From positions 1 to 64,000 of the forward strand of contig CAZPBY010000002.1 in assembly GCA_964584785.1 (NCBI GenBank): a DNA stretch of 64,000 nucleotides, in the 5' to 3' direction. The notes beneath the pieces were generated by a model that saw nothing but the letters and a program-made list of their open reading frames with translations, was not told the DNA's origin and did not search any database. Shown in pieces: positions 16,589-25,370 of the stretch (the stretch's first letter is position 1; each line of letters opens with the position of its first letter). Origin of the DNA: JAHFTY01 sp964584785 (GTDB lineage Bacteria; Acidobacteriota; Terriglobia; 20CM-2-55-15). The translations under genes were made by a program, and so were the position numbers.

Positions 16589-16614
16589 GGGCCGGGTTCG
16601 AAGAAACCCGGCCC
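16589..16614 (-). terminator. Rho-independent terminator of TonB receptor gene 2
   Basis: GGGCCGGGTT pairs perfectly with AACCCGGCCC around a 6-base loop. On the minus strand the stem is followed by TTACTTTTTAG. It lies 23 bases past the stop of the receptor gene at 16637 and ahead of the next receptor gene, so the two receptors are probably separate transcripts. Confidence 0.82.
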
Positions 16615-16636
16615 ATTCGGTCAGCTTAACAACTGA

Positions 16637-19585
16637 TTAGAAGTTGTATCGCATCCCAAGCCTGAAGATTCTGGGATTGAAAATGGTGTTCACGGAGTGC
16701 GCAAACAGATATGGATTGTTCGATGTCGTCGTCCAACCCACGATGGTGTTGAGGTTTGGAATGTTGAACAGATCGAACATGCCGTCAATCGATTGCCGCT
16801 CCGTGACCTTGAACTTCTTCTCGACTCTCATATTCCAAAGCTTCGTTGTCGGATAGAAGTTCTGTCCCTGGGGCTCGATCGAAGCGGTGATGTTGCCCTG
16901 GTTGAGTCCGGTCACGGTGACATCGCGCCTGTACGTCTCGCCCTTCTGGGCGTCGTACGTCGTCGTGAAGTTCACGCCATACGGCAACTGGTACATGAAA
17001 ACGGACTTCAGCTGCCAATCCCAAATGTGCGCATCGCGGTTTCCTCCCCACGCAAGCGTGTTGGGATCATAAGTCACGTCCTGACGCAGGTTCCGCTTGG
17101 ATTTGTCATAGCTGAACATCGCCATCCACTTGTTGCTCATCCTCTTCGTCGCAACAATTTCGAACGTGGAGTAGTTGCTACCATATCCCGGGAAGTTCGT
17201 GGTCTTGGTATTGCTGAGCCCGAGATATTGAGTCCCGAGGTTGTAAACAGTGATGTTCTGATCGTCACCGGTACCCACGACACCATCGCGTCCCGGATCC
17301 ACTTTCGTCACAGGTGTGTAGAAGTCGATGGTGCGCGAGAGGTTGACGTTCGCATACGGGTTTTGTTCAAGCTTTCGAACGTAATTGACGCGAACGCCGA
17401 AATTCTTGATGACCTCCTGATCGATTCCCGCCGTGTATTCGTCCGTCCACGAGTTCGTCAGGTTCGGGTCGATGACCTGGCTCTGCGAAACACTTTGACT
17501 CTGAAACGCGGGCCTCGCCGCGAGAATGTAGCTCTGGGTGATCGGCAGCGTGCCGTCCCATTTGAAGGTGTAGGTCGGGTTCACATTCGGATTGGCATTA
17601 CCGGCGATGTCCGTGCTGGGATTCCAGGAGAACTTGCCGCCGCTTGCTTTGAATGCGGTCTTGCCGTTGCCGAACAGGTCGTAGCTGATGGCGAAGCGTG
17701 GAACCCAGTTGGCGAATACGGACACGACGGTTCGAGGCACGGACGTCGCACCATTCAAAGAAAGTGTGATGTTGCTTGTGGGATATACGGCTTTGATCGC
17801 GGCGATGTCGAAGTAACCGTTGTTGTGACTGTTTCCCTGCTCCGGATAATAGCTCGAGTAGCGATCCCATCGAGCGCCGATGTTTACGGTCAGCTTCCGC
17901 CCGATCTGCCATTTGTCCTGTACGAAGAACGCATTCTGATAATCGGCATTCGTCTGGCTGAACGGCGCATCTCGAATCGTGAACGAATTCGGCACGCCGT
18001 TATTGAGACTCAGGGAATAACCGCCGCCGGGGAAAGTAAGCCGATAGTTCCTACCCATTTCCCAGTAAACGTCATATCCCGACTTGAAGTTGTGTGTGCC
18101 TGCCCAACCCTCTTTGAAGTACGCGATGTTTCCGCCCCAATCCCAGTGTTTACGCCAGCCGACATTGGGACCGGGAAGTCCGCCGCGCACAAAGCCCGTA
18201 ACGGAGTCGGAGATCGGTGTCTTCTCGATGTGACTGTATTGCGGAAACACGTATTCCGAGTCCGTGGCCTTCACGTCCAGCGTCAATCGCGGAGTCAGAA
18301 CCGACGTCCATTCCCATTTTCGCCCGTCGGAAGGATCCTTCTGATTGCCTGTGGACTCGATGATGTAGTTCTTCGCGCCGGTGCCTTGCCCGTTGCGGTA
18401 AGGCGCCTTTTTGCGGCTGTGCTGCCACATGAACTGGAACGAATTCTTCGCAGTCACCTGCCATGTCAACTTAAGAGTCGGAATCCGAAGACGAGTGGTG
18501 TAGTGACCACCGGGCACCACGGATGCCAGATCCGTCGCAGCGTTGGATCCGCTTCCGGGCATACCGTAGATCGTTTGTGTTGTATCTCTCAAACCGAGCT
18601 GCGTCGTGAGGTCGGAATACTGGTCGCGCCATGAGAAGTACCACCACAGTTTGTCCTTCTTGATCGGACCGCCAGCATCCGGATTGAAGTCGTTGTAACG
18701 CGAGAACTGATCGCCCGTGAACAGGCCGCAATAACCGCTGAACGACGCGGACGCGGCGGCGGTGGCCGGGCAGGTCCGTTTCATTTCGTCGCTGATGTTG
18801 GTGCCTTGAAATCCCGATGCCTCCCAGTCGACGTAGGCGCGGCCGTGAATTTCGTTGCCGCCGCTCTTGATGACGGTGTTCATGAAAGCGCCGGGAACCG
18901 GTACTTCGGCAGCGTTGGCGGCAGCGGAGACCTGGATTTCCTGGAATGAACCGTAATCGAAATACCAGCCTGCCGCGCCCGCGCTATCGTTGGTCACGAT
19001 GCCGTCGAGGTTGAACCAGTTCTGGCTGGACGTACCGTAGGCACGGAAGCCCGTCTGAGTTCCCATCGTGGAACCGCCAACGTCGTACCGCGTGGTGTTG
19101 ATCCCGGGCGACTGAGCCAGCACGATCCAGATGTCGCGCGAGTTTGGAATGTCGCGCAGCAAACCCTGGTTGAAGTTCACGCCGAGCGTCGCCGTCTCCG
19201 TGTCGACGACCGGGGACTCGCCGGTCACGACGACGGTTTCCGCCTGCGTTGAGACTTCGAGTGCGACGTTAATCTGCGTGATCTTTCCGACTTCGACGAT
19301 CACGCCTTCACGGATCAGCGTCTTAAAGCCGGGCAGTTCAAACTTCAGGCTGTAGGTACCCACGGGCAACAGGCGGAATTGATAGACGCCCGTTTCTCCC
19401 GAGATTGCCTGCCGCGTCCCCTGGATCGCGGGACTGCTTAGAGTGATGGTGGCGCCCGGAATGACTGCGCCCGACGCGTCGCTGACCCTGCCGTCGATGT
19501 TGCCGGTGAATTCCTGCGCGAATGCCGCAGGAGCGACAAGCAACAATATGAACAGCAATCCATACAGCTTTCTTGCCTCAAACAT
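16637..19585 (-). CDS. TonB-dependent receptor with carboxypeptidase-regulatory-like domain (Oar type) 2
   Basis: The 982-residue receptor has the same architecture as its downstream neighbour. It has a signal peptide ending AAFAQ and a regulatory-like domain with GRVSDASGAVIPGATITL, ETGVYQFRLLPVGTY and ELPGFKT. The plug contains PNSRDIWIVLAQSPG and WFNLDGIVTNDSAG, and the barrel ends LGMRYNF. The Cys pair CPATAAASASFSGYC near residues 275-290 may form a loop disulfide. The ATG at 19585 is preferred over one seven codons earlier because GGAGAGG lies about 5 bases upstream. It probably has its own promoter and a clear terminator. The 19586-20008 gap upstream holds its leader, a palindrome and the tRNA promoter. 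Substrate unknown. Confidence 0.9.
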   Translation of the reverse strand: MFEARKLYGLLFILLLVAPAAFAQEFTGNIDGRVSDASGAVIPGATITLSSPAIQGTRQAISGETGVYQFRLLPVGTYSLKFELPGFKTLIREGVIVEVGKITQINVALEVSTQAETVVVTGESPVVDTETATLGVNFNQGLLRDIPNSRDIWIVLAQSPGINTTRYDVGGSTMGTQTGFRAYGTSSQNWFNLDGIVTNDSAGAAGWYFDYGSFQEIQVSAAANAAEVPVPGAFMNTVIKSGGNEIHGRAYVDWEASGFQGTNISDEMKRTCPATAAASASFSGYCGLFTGDQFSRYNDFNPDAGGPIKKDKLWWYFSWRDQYSDLTTQLGLRDTTQTIYGMPGSGSNAATDLASVVPGGHYTTRLRIPTLKLTWQVTAKNSFQFMWQHSRKKAPYRNGQGTGAKNYIIESTGNQKDPSDGRKWEWTSVLTPRLTLDVKATDSEYVFPQYSHIEKTPISDSVTGFVRGGLPGPNVGWRKHWDWGGNIAYFKEGWAGTHNFKSGYDVYWEMGRNYRLTFPGGGYSLSLNNGVPNSFTIRDAPFSQTNADYQNAFFVQDKWQIGRKLTVNIGARWDRYSSYYPEQGNSHNNGYFDIAAIKAVYPTSNITLSLNGATSVPRTVVSVFANWVPRFAISYDLFGNGKTAFKASGGKFSWNPSTDIAGNANPNVNPTYTFKWDGTLPITQSYILAARPAFQSQSVSQSQVIDPNLTNSWTDEYTAGIDQEVIKNFGVRVNYVRKLEQNPYANVNLSRTIDFYTPVTKVDPGRDGVVGTGDDQNITVYNLGTQYLGLSNTKTTNFPGYGSNYSTFEIVATKRMSNKWMAMFSYDKSKRNLRQDVTYDPNTLAWGGNRDAHIWDWQLKSVFMYQLPYGVNFTTTYDAQKGETYRRDVTVTGLNQGNITASIEPQGQNFYPTTKLWNMRVEKKFKVTERQSIDGMFDLFNIPNLNTIVGWTTTSNNPYLFAHSVNTIFNPRIFRLGMRYNF

Positions 19586-19859
19586 ATGACCTCTCCGCAA
19601 AAACAAAAAGGCATCCCAGGCTTACACAAAACGATGTAGCCCCGGACGCCTTTGTCTGGGTTAATGGATGCGGACTCTTCCGCCGTGTTTAATACCTGAC
19701 CGAAAGTTGGAAACGTTAGTAACCATTTATATAGCGGCAACGACGCCCCACCGATCTCTTGGCTCGTTCCGTTTTCAGGGGGTGCGGAATCAAAGACCTG
19801 CACATTTTAGTGTGATCATTGGCGAGAAGGCAACCCACATTCATTTGTGATTGCCGACG

Positions 19860-19959
19860 GGTGAATGGGGATTGCTAAACTGAGGCCACTGGTCAGTAGC
19901 GATCGGCAATCGCGGATTAGAAATGGCCTCTGGCCGCAGTTCGCCAATCACCATTCACC
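19860..19959. repeat. Imperfect 33-base inverted repeat upstream of tRNA-His
   Basis: The arm at 19860-19892 (GGTGAATGGGGATTGCTAAA onward) is complementary to 19927-19959 with about seven mismatches. The loop of about 34 bases carries further GATCGGCAATCGC-type words. It ends about 50 bases before tRNA-His. It could be a mobile palindrome like the others in this window or a terminator. It lacks the conserved T-box features that would suggest tRNA-responsive control. Confidence 0.6.
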
Positions 19960-19991
19960 AATCCGCCATCACAAACAACAATGCAATCGTG

Positions 19992-19997
19992 TAAAAT
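19992..19997 (+). promoter_or_regulatory. Possible -10 box of the tRNA-His-hisS transcript
   Basis: TAAAAT lies 11 bases before the mature tRNA 5' end. A start of transcription about 7 bases downstream would give a very short 5' leader for RNase P. The -35 region (TCACAA) is weak. Confidence 0.35.
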
Positions 19998-20008
19998 TTC
20001 AAGCCGAT

Positions 20009-20082
20009 GCCGAAGTAGCTCAGCTGGCTAGAGCACTAGATTGTGGATCTAGGGGTCCAGGGTTCGAGTCCCTGCTTCGGTA
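20009..20082 (+). tRNA. tRNA-His (GTG), A73, no encoded G-1
   Basis: The cloverleaf is complete. The acceptor stem is GCCGAAG/CTTCGGT (pair 1-72 is G-U), the D arm GCTC/GAGC, the anticodon arm CTAGA/TCTAG with loop TTGTGGA giving anticodon GTG, a 5-base variable loop, and the T arm CAGGG/CCCTG with TTCGAGT. CCA is not encoded. Unlike canonical bacterial tRNA-His, the base before position 1 is T, not the G-1 that normally pairs with C73, and position 73 is A. The hisS reading frame starts one base after A73, and the pair is presumably co-transcribed. Confidence 0.96.
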
Positions 20083-20083
20083 T

Positions 20084-21520
20084 TTGAATCTCGTACAACC
20101 ACGCCTCTCGCGGGGTCTCAGAGACCTTCTTCCCGAGGATACGCTGGCTCGCCAACACATGATCGACGTTGTGCGAGGCGTGTACGAACTCTACGGGTTT
20201 GTTCCTTTGACAACGCCCGCGATCGAGTACCTCGACGTGCTTTCGGGCTCGGGTGGTCAGGAGATCCAGCAGTCGATCTTCCTGGTTCAGAATCCGGAAG
20301 AAGAACAACTCGGGCTGCGATTCGATCACACCGTTCCGCTCGCGCGAGTCGTTGCCCAATATAAGGAATTGCCCAAACCGTTCCGCCGATACGCAATCGG
20401 TCCCGTTTGGCGCGCCGACAAGCCCGGGCCGGGCCGTTTCCGCGAGTTCCTGCAATTCGATCTCGATTCGGTGGGAACCCAGTCCGAGATTGCCGACACC
20501 GAAATCATCGCGGGAATCTGCGACAGCATGGAAGCGCTTGGCGTGAACCGCTATCAGGTTCGGTTTTCCAGCCGCAGGGTTTTGAATCTTCTGCTCGCTT
20601 ATGCGTCGCTCTCACCAGAACGCGCGGCCGATGTTTTTCGCGTCATCGACAAGCTCGACAAGATCGGTCCGCAAAAAGTCCGAATGGAATTGACGGCCGG
20701 ATACACGGATGAATCCGGCGACAAGATTCCCGGTCTGGGACTGACCAGCCAACAGGTCGATCAAATCGAACGATTCATCGCGATTCGATCGGCGTCCCGT
20801 GCGGACGTTTTGCGACAACTGAACGAGACGTTTGGAGCGATTCCCGGGGCATCCGAAGAGATCGGCGTGCTCGAGAAGATTTCGCACAACCTGGACGTCG
20901 CGGGATATCGCGATGATCGAGTGATTATCGACTTGAGCATCGCCAGAGGCCTCGCCTACTACAACGGTCCGGTCTTCGAAACGGTTCTACTCGACGCTCC
21001 ACAGTTCGGCTCGATGTTCAGCGGAGGCCGCTACGACGATCTGGTCATGCGATTCCTGGGCGAAAGCGTTCCCGCCACCGGCGCATCGATGGGCGTCGAC
21101 CGGTTGCTCGCCGCCCTGCGTGCCCTGGACAAGGTTCCGGTCCGCAAGTCTACCGCTGATGTTTTGATCACGACATTCGACGCGCAGATGAAGGATGACT
21201 ACACCGCGCTGACATTTGAATTGCGCCGGGCCGGGATCCGGACCGAGCTCTATCTGGGCAACGATCGTGCCGGCAAGCAAATCAAGTACGCCGACAAGCT
21301 GGAAGTTCCAGTCGTCGTGCTTTACGGCCCGGACGAGAAGGCGAAAGGCGTCGTGACCATCAAAGATATGTCCATCGGCCGCGCGCGGGCACAGCAGCTC
21401 ACGGCTAGCCGGGACCAATGGCTCCAGGAGCGGCCCGGCCAGTTCGAAGTTCCTCGCACGAGCGTCGTTGCGAGTATCCGCGAACTGCTGGTCCGGATTA
21501 ACGACAGTCAGAGGCAGTAA
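20084..21520 (+). CDS. hisS: Histidyl-tRNA synthetase, alphaproteobacterial/eukaryote-like type
   Basis: This class II synthetase of about 478 residues charges tRNA-His. The N-terminal motif-1 region reads PRLSRGLRDLLPED (6-19). Motif 2 contains FRRYAIGPVWRADKPGPGRFREF (100-122), with the KPGPGRFREF loop typical of the alphaproteobacterial and eukaryote-like HisRS rather than the usual bacterial form. The histidine-specific block IDLSIARGLAYYNGPVFE is at 282-299, and GASMGVDRLL resembles motif 3. A C-terminal anticodon-binding domain follows (about 375-460). The first ATG (20158) would cut off motif-1 residues, so the TTG at 20084, one base after the tRNA, is the most likely start. Urocanase follows 3 bases after the stop. 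Confidence 0.92.
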   Translation: MNLVQPRLSRGLRDLLPEDTLARQHMIDVVRGVYELYGFVPLTTPAIEYLDVLSGSGGQEIQQSIFLVQNPEEEQLGLRFDHTVPLARVVAQYKELPKPFRRYAIGPVWRADKPGPGRFREFLQFDLDSVGTQSEIADTEIIAGICDSMEALGVNRYQVRFSSRRVLNLLLAYASLSPERAADVFRVIDKLDKIGPQKVRMELTAGYTDESGDKIPGLGLTSQQVDQIERFIAIRSASRADVLRQLNETFGAIPGASEEIGVLEKISHNLDVAGYRDDRVIIDLSIARGLAYYNGPVFETVLLDAPQFGSMFSGGRYDDLVMRFLGESVPATGASMGVDRLLAALRALDKVPVRKSTADVLITTFDAQMKDDYTALTFELRRAGIRTELYLGNDRAGKQIKYADKLEVPVVVLYGPDEKAKGVVTIKDMSIGRARAQQLTASRDQWLQERPGQFEVPRTSVVASIRELLVRINDSQRQ

Positions 21521-21523
21521 TCC

Positions 21524-23185
21524 ATGTCGATAGAAACCATTCCATACGTACCCGTCAAGGCGCCCCGCGGGACGGGGCTCTCATGCAAGGGCTGGCATCA
21601 GGAAGCTGCCATGCGGATGTTGATGAACAATCTCGATGAAGAAGTCGCTGAAGATCCGCGACGCCTCATCGTGTACGGAGGTTCCGGGCGCGCCGCGCGA
21701 AGCTGGGAGGCTTTTCACGCCATCATTCGCGCGCTGAAGAACCTCGCCAACGACGAGACCCTGCTCGTTCAATCCGGAAAGCCGGTCGGGATATTCCGAA
21801 CGTTCGATCACGCACCTCGCGTTCTGATCGCCAATGCCAATCTCGTGCCGAAGTGGGCCACACGCGACGAGTTCAACCGGCTGGAAGCACTCGAACTCAC
21901 GATGTATGGGCAGATGACGGCCGGCAGCTGGATCTACATCGGCTCGCAGGGCATCGTGCAGGGAACCTACGAAACCCTCGCATCGCTGGGCAGGAAGCAT
22001 TTCAATTCGTCCCTCGAAGGCAGGATCGTCCTGACCGGCGGATGCGGCGGTATGGGCGGAGCTCAGCCGCTCGCAGCAACACTGGCCGGCGCGGCTTGTC
22101 TGATTGTCGAAGTCGATCCCGCAAGATTGAAGCGGCGCGTCGACAAGGAATACCTCGACACCATTGCCACGGATTTGGATGAAGCCTGGGGCCTCGTCAC
22201 CGCCGCGAAACAACAGCGGCGCGCGCTGTCGGTCGGACTCGTTGGGAATTGCGCCGACGTTCTGCCGGAGATGGTCCGTCGCGCCTGGATTCCCGATGTG
22301 GTCACCGATCAAACCAGCGCCCACGATCCTCTGCATGGATACGTGCCGCGCGGACTGACGCTGGAAGAGGCCGCAACCCTTCGTGCGCAAAAGCCACAGA
22401 AGCACATTCAACGGGCGATCGAGTCGATGGCCGCGCACGTCCAGGCGATGCTCGACATGCAAAAGGCCGGAGCCGTCGCGTTCGATTATGGGAACAACAT
22501 CCGAACGATGGCCGCGGAAGGCGGAGTGAAGAACGCCTACGACTTCCCCGGCTTCGTTCCGGCCTACGTTCGTCCGATGTTCTGCGAAGGCCGCGGACCT
22601 TTTCGATGGGCGGCGCTTTCCGGAAATCCGCGGGATATCGCCGTAACCGACGATCTCGTCCTGGAGTTGTTCCCTCACGACGAAGTGCTCAGCCGATGGA
22701 TTCAACTCGCACGAAAGAAGGTGCGGTTCCAGGGACTCCCGGCGCGCATCTGCTGGCTGGGATATGGAGAGCGCGCAGAGTTCGGGCAACGGATGAATCA
22801 TCTGGTAAAAACAGGCAAGCTGGAAGCGCCGATCGTGATCGGACGCGATCATCTGGATTGCGGCTCCGTAGCGTCGCCTTATCGTGAGACCGAATCGATG
22901 AAGGACGGCAGCGACGCGATTGCCGACTGGCCGATCCTGAACGCGCTGCTCAATACGGCGTCCGGCGCGAGCTGGGTGTCGTTCCATCACGGTGGCGGCG
23001 TGGGAATCGGTTATTCTCTGCATGCCGGACAGGTCACCGTCGCGGACGGAACCGATCAGATGCACGAACGTCTGCACCGCGTGCTGACCAGCGATCCCGG
23101 CATCGGCGTCGCGCGGCATGCCGATGCGGGTTATGAGGAAGCGCGCGAATTCGCCGCAAACAAGGGGATCCAACTAGCGGAATAA
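21524..23185 (+). CDS. hutU: Urocanate hydratase (urocanase)
   Basis: This 553-residue NAD-dependent enzyme hydrates urocanate to imidazolonepropionate, the second step of histidine degradation. The N-terminus PVKAPRGTGLSCKGWHQEAA, the NAD-binding TGGCGGMGGAQPLAATLAGA near residues 167-186, and the region YVRPMFCEGRGPFRW with the conserved Cys near 350 identify the family. The length matches typical HutU (about 550-560). It starts 3 bases after hisS and is 4 bases ahead of the aminotransferase gene, so it belongs to one operon. Histidine ammonia-lyase (hutH), which makes its substrate, is not in the window. Confidence 0.96.
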   Translation: MSIETIPYVPVKAPRGTGLSCKGWHQEAAMRMLMNNLDEEVAEDPRRLIVYGGSGRAARSWEAFHAIIRALKNLANDETLLVQSGKPVGIFRTFDHAPRVLIANANLVPKWATRDEFNRLEALELTMYGQMTAGSWIYIGSQGIVQGTYETLASLGRKHFNSSLEGRIVLTGGCGGMGGAQPLAATLAGAACLIVEVDPARLKRRVDKEYLDTIATDLDEAWGLVTAAKQQRRALSVGLVGNCADVLPEMVRRAWIPDVVTDQTSAHDPLHGYVPRGLTLEEAATLRAQKPQKHIQRAIESMAAHVQAMLDMQKAGAVAFDYGNNIRTMAAEGGVKNAYDFPGFVPAYVRPMFCEGRGPFRWAALSGNPRDIAVTDDLVLELFPHDEVLSRWIQLARKKVRFQGLPARICWLGYGERAEFGQRMNHLVKTGKLEAPIVIGRDHLDCGSVASPYRETESMKDGSDAIADWPILNALLNTASGASWVSFHHGGGVGIGYSLHAGQVTVADGTDQMHERLHRVLTSDPGIGVARHADAGYEEAREFAANKGIQLAE

Positions 23186-23189
23186 GATC

Positions 23190-24353
23190 ATGCAATATTC
23201 AAAACAAGCTCTCGAAGCCAAAGATTCGCTGATTCGGCAGATCTCCATGCTTGCCGAAAAAGTCGACAAACCTTACAAACTCTATTTCGGCGAATCCGAC
23301 ATGACGACGCCGGAGTTCATCTGCCGGGCCGCCTACGAAGCGCTCCAGCAGGGCCACACTTTCTACACCAACACCGCCGGTTATCCGGAACTTCGTGAAT
23401 CCATCGCCAAAAAATTTAATGAAGTGCACGGGGTCGAGTATCGGCCGAGCGAAATCGTTTGCACGGCCGGCGCGGTGATGGCGATCCACATGGCGATTCG
23501 ATCCTGTGTGGATCCTGGAGACAATGTCGTCTTGATCACGCCGACCTGGCCCGTCTTCTCGTCGATTCTGACGCTGTTTGGCGCCGAAGCCCGCCCTGTG
23601 CCGCTCCAGGAAACCGAGGGCGGTTTCAGCCTGAACATCGATCGTGTGCGTGAGGCCATCGACAAACGCACCCGGATGCTGATCGTGAACAGTCCGTCAA
23701 ACCCGACGGGTTGGGTGATCAGCGTCGATGAACAACGCTCGCTCTGGGAACTCGCATTGAAGCACGACTTCGTCATCCTCGCCGACGAAGTCTATGACCG
23801 CATCGTCTTTGACCGGCCGGTGGCGCCGTCGTTCGCGAAGATTGCAACCGACAAGGAACACCTCGCCGTCGTCAACAGCTTTTCAAAAACATACAACATG
23901 ACCGGCTGGCGTCTCGGTTACGCGCTTGTGAGTGAGAGCATGGCCAGGCTGATGACGAAGCTTGGAGAGTTCATCATCTCGAATCCATCGGCGATGGTGC
24001 AGCGGGCCGGTATCGTCGCGCTGCGCGACGGCGAACCGTACATCACGGAAATCCGCGAAAAGTACGCGCGTCAGCGGCAACTGGCGATGGAAAAGCTGTC
24101 GCAGATTCGAAATGTGAAGCTTCCCACACCGCTTGGTGGTTTCTACGCCTTTCCAAAGCTGGACGGCCTGCAGGACTCCCTTGCATTTGCTAAGAAGCTC
24201 CTTCAGGAAGGCCGCGTCGGCATGGCGCCGGGAATCGCTTTCGGCGCGAGCGGCGAGGGATACATGCGTCTGTGCTTCGCGGCTTCCGACGCCGTTCTTG
24301 TACCCGCATTGGATCGCTTCAAGGAATTCGTTCAGCAAAATCTATGCGACTGA
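23190..24353 (+). CDS. Class I/II PLP-dependent aminotransferase (aspartate-aminotransferase-like)
   Basis: The 387-residue fold-type-I enzyme has the PLP lysine in SFSKTYNMTGWRLGY near residue 234. The conserved NSPSNPTGWV block lies near 169-178, the Asp of LADEVYDRIVF near 198, and a C-terminal Arg in YMRLCFA contacts substrate carboxylate. It resembles aspartate/prephenate-type subgroup enzymes, but substrate cannot be assigned. It sits between hutU and a CoA-transferase, whose start overlaps its last codons. Placement suggests a role in disposal or reuse of the amino group or a keto acid linked to histidine or glutamate metabolism, which is inference. Confidence 0.88.
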   Translation: MQYSKQALEAKDSLIRQISMLAEKVDKPYKLYFGESDMTTPEFICRAAYEALQQGHTFYTNTAGYPELRESIAKKFNEVHGVEYRPSEIVCTAGAVMAIHMAIRSCVDPGDNVVLITPTWPVFSSILTLFGAEARPVPLQETEGGFSLNIDRVREAIDKRTRMLIVNSPSNPTGWVISVDEQRSLWELALKHDFVILADEVYDRIVFDRPVAPSFAKIATDKEHLAVVNSFSKTYNMTGWRLGYALVSESMARLMTKLGEFIISNPSAMVQRAGIVALRDGEPYITEIREKYARQRQLAMEKLSQIRNVKLPTPLGGFYAFPKLDGLQDSLAFAKKLLQEGRVGMAPGIAFGASGEGYMRLCFAASDAVLVPALDRFKEFVQQNLCD

Positions 24354-25366
24354 TCGTGCTCGACCTCACCCGGCTCCTGCCGGGCGGTTACGCCACGCAT
24401 CTCCTGTCCGAGATGGGAGCAAGGGTCATCAAGATCGAAGATCCCGCGCGAGGCGACTATCTGCGTGATTTTCCTTTCCCTCTCAGCGATGGAATGAGCG
24501 CGTACTTTCACGCCATCAATCGAGGAAAGGAAAGCGTCGCGATCGATCTGAAGAAATCGCCGGACGCTCTACGCCAGCTTGCGAGACACGCCGACGTTGT
24601 CATCGAAAGCTATCGGCCGGGTGTGATGGATCGAATGGGCGTCGGATATGAGGTTCTGGCGCGCGAGAACCCTCGAATCATTTACTGCAGCCTGATTGGT
24701 TACTCGTCGAATGGCGAGTATCGCAATCGGGCCGGCCACGACGTCAATTACGTCGGACTCACTGGTTTACTGGAAATCAATCGCGGCCAGGACGGAAAGC
24801 CCGCGATGCCCGGCTTTCAGATTTCCGACGTGGCATCGGGTGCAGTTTCCACTGTCCTCCGAATTCTACAATGCGTCATCGAAAGGGCTGAGCGCAGCGA
24901 TGGGCGTCGCATCGAGGTCGATATGGTGAGCGGCACCGCCGCGCTGATGGGGTTTATGGCGTCGCCGATAGCGTTGGCACAGCAAGCGGTCTCCTGGGAA
25001 GACCTGTTCTTGAACGGCCAGATCGCTTGCTACAACCTTTATCCCACCAGGGACAGCCGCTGGCTGACGATGGGAAACGTCGAAGAAAAATTCTGGGCAA
25101 ATTTTTGCCATGCCGTACGCCATGAGGACTGGCTGCCGGAGCAGTTCAATCGATCGGCGGAATTTCGAGAACGGATATCGCAGTTGTTTCGAACGCGGAA
25201 TCAGGCCGAATGGGTCAGTGTTTTTCGAGATGTCGACACATGCATCGAACCGCTGGTCACCCTGAACGAAGCTGCGGCCCGAGGTTTGTTCCGGTATCCA
25301 GACAAACCAGCCCCGCGGTTAGGCGAACACACGAAACGAGTGCTGACAGAATTCGGTATCAAATGA
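24344..25366 (+). CDS. Class III (CaiB/BaiF-type) CoA-transferase
   Basis: The 340-residue protein starts RLIVLDLTRLLPGGYATHLLSEMGARVIKIE, the standard N-terminal block of formyl-CoA transferase/CaiB proteins. It carries VVIESYRPGVMDRMGVGY near 85-102 and the conserved Asp of GHDVNYVGLTGLL near 131, the residue that forms the acyl-anhydride intermediate. It is shorter than typical 400-residue members, in line with the racemase-like subgroup. The ATG at 24344 overlaps the end of the aminotransferase gene by 10 bases, indicating coupled translation. It ends just before a palindromic repeat that probably ends this part of the transcript. The CoA donor and acceptor are unknown. Confidence 0.86.
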   Translation: MRLIVLDLTRLLPGGYATHLLSEMGARVIKIEDPARGDYLRDFPFPLSDGMSAYFHAINRGKESVAIDLKKSPDALRQLARHADVVIESYRPGVMDRMGVGYEVLARENPRIIYCSLIGYSSNGEYRNRAGHDVNYVGLTGLLEINRGQDGKPAMPGFQISDVASGAVSTVLRILQCVIERAERSDGRRIEVDMVSGTAALMGFMASPIALAQQAVSWEDLFLNGQIACYNLYPTRDSRWLTMGNVEEKFWANFCHAVRHEDWLPEQFNRSAEFRERISQLFRTRNQAEWVSVFRDVDTCIEPLVTLNEAAARGLFRYPDKPAPRLGEHTKRVLTEFGIK

Positions 25367-25370
25367 AGGT

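Noticed and set aside
16697..18634. 645-codon plus-strand frame over TonB receptor 2
   Set aside because: It is antisense to a clear receptor gene, has no ribosome binding site and yields an Arg/Val-rich product typical of antisense frames in G+C-rich DNA.
19860..20008. T-box or other tRNA-responsive leader before hisS
   Set aside because: The hairpin here lies upstream of the tRNA gene itself, no T-box consensus is visible, and the tRNA intervenes between it and hisS.
21581..23173. 530-codon minus-strand frame over hutU
   Set aside because: Antisense shadow of a full-length urocanase gene; no start signal or recognisable domain.
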